This document shows, in pieces, positions 22,969 through 26,702 of a stretch of 26,702 nucleotides of DNA. Each line of letters opens with the position of its first letter. The first letter of the stretch is position 1. Both the position numbers and the translations under genes were made by a program. The notes below the pieces were generated by a model. The model made no database searches. It saw only the letters and a list, made by a program, of their open reading frames with translations, and was not told where the DNA came from. Source of the DNA: Phycisphaeraceae bacterium (GTDB taxonomy: Bacteria; Planctomycetota; Phycisphaerae; Phycisphaerales; UBA1924); assembly GCA_020639215.1 (NCBI GenBank), contig JACKHA010000021.1:1-26702 (forward strand), in the 5' to 3' direction.

Positions 22969-24084
22969 CTACCCCTCCACCGCCAGCGTCGCCACGATGT
23001 TCTCCACGATCGCGTCGTGGGTCACGCCCTCGGCCTCGGCCTCGAAGTTCAGGATCAGGCGGTGGCGCAGCGCGGGAAGCGCCACCGCGCGCAAGTCGTC
23101 AACGCCCGCGGCGGGGCGACCCTCGACCAGGGCCCGGCACTTGGCCGCCAGCACCAGCGCCTGGGCCGCGCGCGGGCTGGCCCCCATTCGGACGTACTGG
23201 TTGGTCATGGGCGTGGCGTACAGCCCGGCGCTGGGGTCGCGCCCGAAGCGCTTGGTGACCGAGGCGGCGCCGCCACTACCACTGCCGCCCGATCCGCCGC
23301 TGCCGCCCTCGCCCCCGACGCGTGGGTGCGTCGCGAGCACCATCCGGATCGCGTAGTCCTGCACGTGGTCGGCGATGGCCACCTCGCGCACGAGCGCCTG
23401 GTGCGCGATCAACCGCTCGGCGTCGAGGACCGACCTCAGTTCCGCCTCGACGCCCGTCGTCGTCCGCGCCAGGATCTGCCCAAGTTCCTCGCGCGTCGGC
23501 GAGCCGACGAGCAGCTTGAAGAAGAACCGGTCCAGCTGCGCCTCGGGCAGCGGGTACGTGCCCTCCTGCTCCACCGGGTTCTGCGTCGCCAGCACGAAGA
23601 ACGGGCGCGGCAGTTCGTGCGTCACGCCCGCGACCGTCACGCTCCGCTCCTGCATCGCCTCGAGCAGGGCCGACTGTGTCTTGGGCGTGGCCCGGTTGAT
23701 CTCGTCGGCCAGCACGATCTGGGCGAACAGCGGCCCCTGCTGGAACCTGAACTCGCGGACGGTTCGCCCGCTGGCGCCCTCCACCTCGTGGACCACGGTC
23801 GTGCCGGTGATGTCCGCGGGCATCAGGTCGGGCGTGAACTGCACGCGCCCGAACCTCAGGTCCAGGGCCCGCGACAGCGTCCGCACGAGCAGCGTCTTGC
23901 CGATGCCCGGCACGCCCTCGAGAAGGCAGTGCCCGCCGACGAACAGGCACAGCAGCACGCCCTCGACCGTGTCGCGCTGCCCGACGATCACGCGCCCGAC
24001 CTGCTCGCGGACCGCTTCAAAGTCCGCCCGGAACCGCTCCGCGGCGGCCCTGGCCTCGTCCGGCGATCGCTGCTGCTGGGTCAT
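22969..24084 (-). CDS. MoxR-family AAA+ ATPase (371 aa)
   Basis: MoxR ATPases are chaperone-like AAA+ proteins usually paired with DUF58 and VWA proteins. Walker A is GVPGIGKT (57-64), preceded by GGHCLLE; RVQFTPDLMPADITGT (80-95) is diagnostic; Walker B is VLADEINRATPKTQSALLEAMQE (124-146) and sensor 1 is FFVLATQNPVEQEGTYPLPEAQLDRF (163-188). This belongs to the main MoxR subfamily, distinct from the RavA type at 16656. The lid domain carries a Gly/Ser-rich insert (GGEGGSGGSGGSGSGG) between HPRV and the conserved GASPRAAQALVLAAKC part. No DUF58 or VWA partner is within the window beside it; its neighbours downstream on its strand are absent because the next gene converges. I chose ATG 24084, which has no ribosome binding site but a TACACT seven bases upstream; ATG 24120 is the in-frame alternative. 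Confidence 0.93.
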   Translation of the reverse strand: MTQQQRSPDEARAAAERFRADFEAVREQVGRVIVGQRDTVEGVLLCLFVGGHCLLEGVPGIGKTLLVRTLSRALDLRFGRVQFTPDLMPADITGTTVVHEVEGASGRTVREFRFQQGPLFAQIVLADEINRATPKTQSALLEAMQERSVTVAGVTHELPRPFFVLATQNPVEQEGTYPLPEAQLDRFFFKLLVGSPTREELGQILARTTTGVEAELRSVLDAERLIAHQALVREVAIADHVQDYAIRMVLATHPRVGGEGGSGGSGGSGSGGAASVTKRFGRDPSAGLYATPMTNQYVRMGASPRAAQALVLAAKCRALVEGRPAAGVDDLRAVALPALRHRLILNFEAEAEGVTHDAIVENIVATLAVEG

Positions 24085-24091
24085 CGGGCGG

Positions 24092-24097
24092 AGTGTA
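24092..24097 (-). promoter_or_regulatory. Possible -10 element of a leaderless moxR transcript
   Basis: TACACT on the minus strand (24097-24092) is followed by exactly seven bases and then the ATG at 24084, so transcription would begin at or next to the A of the start codon. There is no ribosome binding site. No convincing -35 is visible. Confidence 0.4.
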
Positions 24098-24155
24098 GTG
24101 GCGGTGCGACGGACGGGCATAAGCCGGCTCGCCCGGATCGGGCCGCGGGTTGCGC

Positions 24156-24184
24156 CCGACAGCAGCCCCGGGCGTTGGTAGGCT
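24156..24184 (+). promoter_or_regulatory. Putative promoter of the small 24266 gene
   Basis: CCGACA at 24156-24161, a 17-base spacer and TAGGCT at 24179-24184. It gives a leader of about 75 bases that contains a CCCCG/CGGGG inverted repeat (5 bp, 10-base loop) before the start codon. Confidence 0.4.
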
Positions 24185-24265
24185 TGTCATGCCCATTCAC
24201 GCTGAGCCGAACCCCGCCCTGTGCAACGGGGCATTCGCGCGGATCGCACCATCGCGGAGACATCC

Positions 24266-24532
24266 ATGCCATCGCTGCTCCTCCACGCCGACAAGACGTT
24301 CCGCGACCAGGTCGTGTACGCGACCGGGCACGCGTACCAAGGCTGCGTGTTCGAGGCCTGCACGATCGTGGCCCAGTCGATCGGCCCGGGCGTGTTCCAG
24401 AACTGTCGATTCAACGGATGCGTCTGGCACCTCAATCTGGTGATCCACGACTCGGATCAGTGGGACGAGTTCATGGGCGGGTTCGCCGCCATTATCACCA
24501 AGTCGCTGCCTCGCGATCACCCGCGCACATAA
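24266..24532 (+). CDS. Small protein of unknown function with pentapeptide- or beta-helix-like core (88 aa)
   Basis: ATG 24266 has GGAGA five bases upstream; an earlier in-frame ATG at 24221 lacks a ribosome binding site. Residues 19-50 alternate in a way reminiscent of pentapeptide or short beta-helix rungs: YQGCVFEACTIVAQSIGPG, then VFQNCRFNGCVWHLNLVI, with four cysteines at regular places (GCVFEAC, NCRFNGC). No signal peptide or membrane helix is visible, so it is probably cytoplasmic. The helical end contains DQWDEFMGGFAAIITKSLPRDH. It lies between the divergent MoxR gene and the convergent ribD gene, so it is probably transcribed alone. I do not recognise a family, and one or two rungs are too few to claim a true pentapeptide-repeat protein. 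Confidence 0.72.
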   Translation: MPSLLLHADKTFRDQVVYATGHAYQGCVFEACTIVAQSIGPGVFQNCRFNGCVWHLNLVIHDSDQWDEFMGGFAAIITKSLPRDHPRT

Positions 24533-24556
24533 GTCCGATCTCGACCGCGGCGCGGC

Positions 24557-25702
24557 CTACCGCTCCACCTCCCCCGCCCTTCGATACGTCAACTCCACAT
24601 CCTGCTCGCACCGGCGTATCCGCAGCAGGCGCCACCGCTTTCCCGCGGTCAGCGAGTCGACCACGCGCCCGCGCACGACCGCCCGGGCCATCTCGTCGCC
24701 CAGCAGCAGCGGCGCGACGTAGACCACCGCTTCATCAACGAGGTCCGCCTCGATCATCGCGCCGAGCAGCCCCGGCCCGGCCTCGAGCATGGCCGTCGAG
24801 ACGCCGTGGTCGGAGCGCAGCAGGCGAAGCGCCGCGGCCAGATCGAGCCGCCCCGGCGGACCGCCCGGCACACTCTCGACGCCGACGACCTTCACGCCTG
24901 CCTCGTGCAACGCGGCCCGCGCGCCCGCGCTGATCGGGGCCGTGGCCATCTCACGGGCGCACAGCACGATCGTCGGCGTTTCCCGGGCCGTCGCGACGAG
25001 CCGCGATGAAAGCGGGATGTCCAGCCCGGCGTCGATGACCACACGGGCCGCGGTGCGCCGCATCCGACGCACGCCGCGGGCCGTCAGCATCGGGTCGTCG
25101 GCGACAACCGTTCCCAACCCCGTGATGATCGCGTCAACCCGGGCCCGCAGCCGGTGCACCCGCCGCCTCGACGCCTCCCCCGAGATCCACTTGCTGTGTC
25201 CCGCCCGCGTCGCCAGGCGCCCGTCCATCGTCTGGGCCCACTTGGCCACGACCCACGGCAGGCCCGTGACGACCCGCTTCGCGAACGCCTCCCCCACCGC
25301 CATCGCCAGCCCGCTCTCGGTGCAGCGCTCGACCTCGATCCCCGCGGCCCGCAACACCTCGGCCCCGCCGCCGGATTCCTCGCCGGGGTCTCGACGGGCG
25401 TACACCACCCGCGCAATCCCAGCCTCGATCAGCGCCCCCGTGCATGGCGGGGTCTTGCCCGTGTGTCGGCACGGCTCCAGTGTCACATAGCACGTGGCCC
25501 CGCGCGGGTCGCGTCCCCGTCGCCGACAATCCGCCAGCGCCTCGACCTCCGCGTGCGGCCCGCCCCAGCGCCGGTAGTGCCCGAGCCCCAGCACCTGGTC
25601 GCCGCGGGCGATCACGCACCCCACCAGCGGGCTCGGCTCGACATCGCCGGCGGCCCGCAGCGCCAGCCGCCCCGCCATGTCAAGGGCACGTTTGGAATCC
25701 AT
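24557..25702 (-). CDS. ribD: Bifunctional riboflavin biosynthesis deaminase/reductase RibD (381 aa)
   Basis: Catalyses two successive steps of riboflavin synthesis: deamination of diaminohydroxyphosphoribosylaminopyrimidine and NADPH-dependent reduction of the ribosyl side chain. The N-terminal zinc deaminase domain has PSPLVGCVIARGD (24-36), the zinc and catalytic motif HAEVEAL (50-56; H50, E52) and TLEPCRHTGKTPPC (74-87; C78 and C87). The C-terminal reductase domain has VAKWAQTMDGRLATRAGHSKWISGEASRRRVHRLRA (152-187), ITGLGTVVADDPMLTAR and a late EAGPGLLGAMIEADLVDE. Length is normal for the family. No other rib gene is in the window and no FMN riboswitch is visible upstream: the start codon ATG 25702 has a TATCGT hexamer eight bases before it. 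Ends 24 bases from the convergent small gene. Confidence 0.96.
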   Translation of the reverse strand: MDSKRALDMAGRLALRAAGDVEPSPLVGCVIARGDQVLGLGHYRRWGGPHAEVEALADCRRRGRDPRGATCYVTLEPCRHTGKTPPCTGALIEAGIARVVYARRDPGEESGGGAEVLRAAGIEVERCTESGLAMAVGEAFAKRVVTGLPWVVAKWAQTMDGRLATRAGHSKWISGEASRRRVHRLRARVDAIITGLGTVVADDPMLTARGVRRMRRTAARVVIDAGLDIPLSSRLVATARETPTIVLCAREMATAPISAGARAALHEAGVKVVGVESVPGGPPGRLDLAAALRLLRSDHGVSTAMLEAGPGLLGAMIEADLVDEAVVYVAPLLLGDEMARAVVRGRVVDSLTAGKRWRLLRIRRCEQDVELTYRRAGEVER

Positions 25703-25710
25703 CTCGACCT

Positions 25711-25716
25711 ACGATA
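25711..25716 (-). promoter_or_regulatory. Possible -10 element of a leaderless ribD transcript
   Basis: TATCGT on the minus strand (25716-25711) is separated by eight bases (AGGTCGAG) from the ribD start codon. The AGGT could instead be a weak ribosome binding site of a longer message. No clear -35 is visible. Confidence 0.3.
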
Positions 25717-25861
25717 GACGGTCGGCGATCGGGCTTGGGCGAGCTCGAGCCGCCGGCCTTCAGGACGCGGCGTTCCGGGCCGACACACTCCCGATCGCGC
25801 CTTTGCGCAGCCCACTCTCCTCTCACCGCACTTCCGATAACACCCGCGTCCGGAGCCGTTC

Positions 25862-26702
25862 GTGCCCGACTCCCCCCACCTGGTCATCAACGGGCTCTCC
25901 ATCGGCTCCGGCGGGGGCTACACCGTCGCACGCGAGCTGTTCCGAGGCATCGGCGCCGCCCGCCCTTCGTGGCGCGTCACGCTCGAACTGCTCAAGGGCT
26001 ACCCGCTCCACCACGAGTTCGAGGGCGAGGACCTGCCCGACAACTGCACCTTGCACTGGGCCCCCGAGGCCGCCCGCCCACGGATGGCCCGCCTGCGGTA
26101 CGAGCGGGGCGAGTTCCTCCGCTGGCTGGCCCAGTCCAAGGCCGCGGCCGTGATGATGCTCAACGGCCAGACGATCCCGGGCTGCCCCGTGCCGGTGTTC
26201 AGCCACAACCAGGACCCGTGGCCGTACCGACCCGAGGCCTGGAACGGCTGGAAGGAGCGGGCCATCGCGTTCGTGAAGCGGCGCGAGCACAGGCGCGGCA
26301 TGCGCGGGGCCGCGGTCTATGGCTGGACCAGCAGCTACCTCCGCGAACTCATCTGCGCCCACCACGGCATCCGCCCGCGCGTCGACGACGTGTTCTACAA
26401 CGGCCTGCCCGAGTCGTGGATCGACAGGGCCCGCACGGCCACGCCCGTGGCGATGGCCGATCGCGTGAAGACGCTCGTGACCGTCTCGAACGTCTCGGTC
26501 TACAAGCGCCAGGACCTTGTGATCCGCGCCCTGGCCGAACTCCGCAAGCGCCCAGGCCTCGAAGACCTCCGCTACTGCATCCTCGGGCACGGTGATGCCC
26601 CGGAGATCGAGCGTCTGCGCTCGCTGGCGGCCTCGCTCGGCGTGCAGGACGCCGTGGACCTCGAAGGCCGCGTGCCGCAGGCCCGGGTCGAGGAGGCGAT
26701 GG
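25862..26702 (+). CDS. GT4-type glycosyltransferase, partial (first 280 codons)
   Basis: The frame starts with GTG 25862, with CGGAG six bases upstream, and stays open to the end of the window. The N-terminus VINGLSIGSGGGYTVARELF is the glycine-rich loop of GT-B fold glycosyltransferases that begin NGxxxGGGxxY. Further on are FSHNQDPWPYRPEAWNGWKE, an acceptor-side segment with GWTSSYLRELI, and the start of the donor-binding half, TVSNVSVYKRQDLVIRALAE, then YCILGHGDAPEIERLRSLAA and VDLEGRVPQ, typical of GT4 (glycosyl transferases group 1). Substrates cannot be read from sequence. The 159 bases before it, shared with the ribD promoter, have no further gene. Its C-terminal end, including the EXE-type motif, is outside the window. 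A role in surface polysaccharide is usual for such genes but not shown here. Confidence 0.88.
   Translation, partial: MPDSPHLVINGLSIGSGGGYTVARELFRGIGAARPSWRVTLELLKGYPLHHEFEGEDLPDNCTLHWAPEAARPRMARLRYERGEFLRWLAQSKAAAVMMLNGQTIPGCPVPVFSHNQDPWPYRPEAWNGWKERAIAFVKRREHRRGMRGAAVYGWTSSYLRELICAHHGIRPRVDDVFYNGLPESWIDRARTATPVAMADRVKTLVTVSNVSVYKRQDLVIRALAELRKRPGLEDLRYCILGHGDAPEIERLRSLAASLGVQDAVDLEGRVPQARVEEAM

Noticed and set aside
25703..25861. An FMN riboswitch before ribD.
   Set aside because: The start codon has a possible -10 hexamer eight bases upstream, and I see none of the conserved FMN riboswitch sequence in the 159-base gap.

Overview
The window looks like a chromosomal piece of a high-GC planctomycete, probably of the Phycisphaerae/Phycisphaerales. 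This rests on overall base composition, a secreted protein ending in the two-repeat dockerin-like anchor common in that group, a eukaryote-type UDP-N-acetylhexosamine pyrophosphorylase, and several large planctomycete-style membrane proteins. The assignment is inference; there is no rRNA or tRNA in the window to anchor it. I see no CRISPR array, transposase, integrase or phage gene.

Region 1 (1-1766, minus strand): an ABC-2-type permease, followed by the start of a small one-helix membrane protein that runs off the left edge. Region 2 (1767-2400): about 630 bases without a convincing gene, unusually dense in perfect hairpins, including a 16-base-pair inverted repeat with one mismatch. Region 3 (2401-12797, plus strand): three consecutive SPFH/band-7 proteins (HflK/HflC-like, the first carrying an extra six-helix N-terminal membrane domain), then an ABC ATPase with a long disordered tail, a 722-residue ABC-2 permease homologous to the one in region 1, and a large membrane-anchored repeat-type protein. 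Two junctions overlap by four bases, so the genes look co-transcribed. This cluster is the best candidate here for a poorly described system: an SPFH membrane scaffold tied to an ABC exporter.

Region 4 (12942-16502, minus strand): rpe, a histidine-phosphatase-fold protein that has lost both catalytic histidines, a small protein with four tandem repeats of about 22 residues, and ffh. A cluster of four 14-base palindromic repeats lies where this block converges with region 3. Region 5 (16656-19738, plus strand): the ravA-viaA pair (MoxR AAA+ ATPase and VWA partner). Region 6 (19853-22925, plus strand): the UAP1-type pyrophosphorylase and the secreted beta-helix/dockerin protein. Region 7 (22969-26702): a second MoxR ATPase (minus), a small cysteine-containing protein (plus), ribD (minus), and the first 280 codons of a GT4-type glycosyltransferase (plus).

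Several genes with no Shine-Dalgarno sequence have a TANNNT hexamer 5 to 8 bases before the start codon, which suggests leaderless mRNAs. Other genes have good Shine-Dalgarno sequences and TA(G/T)GCT-like -10 elements. Promoter calls are by eye only.
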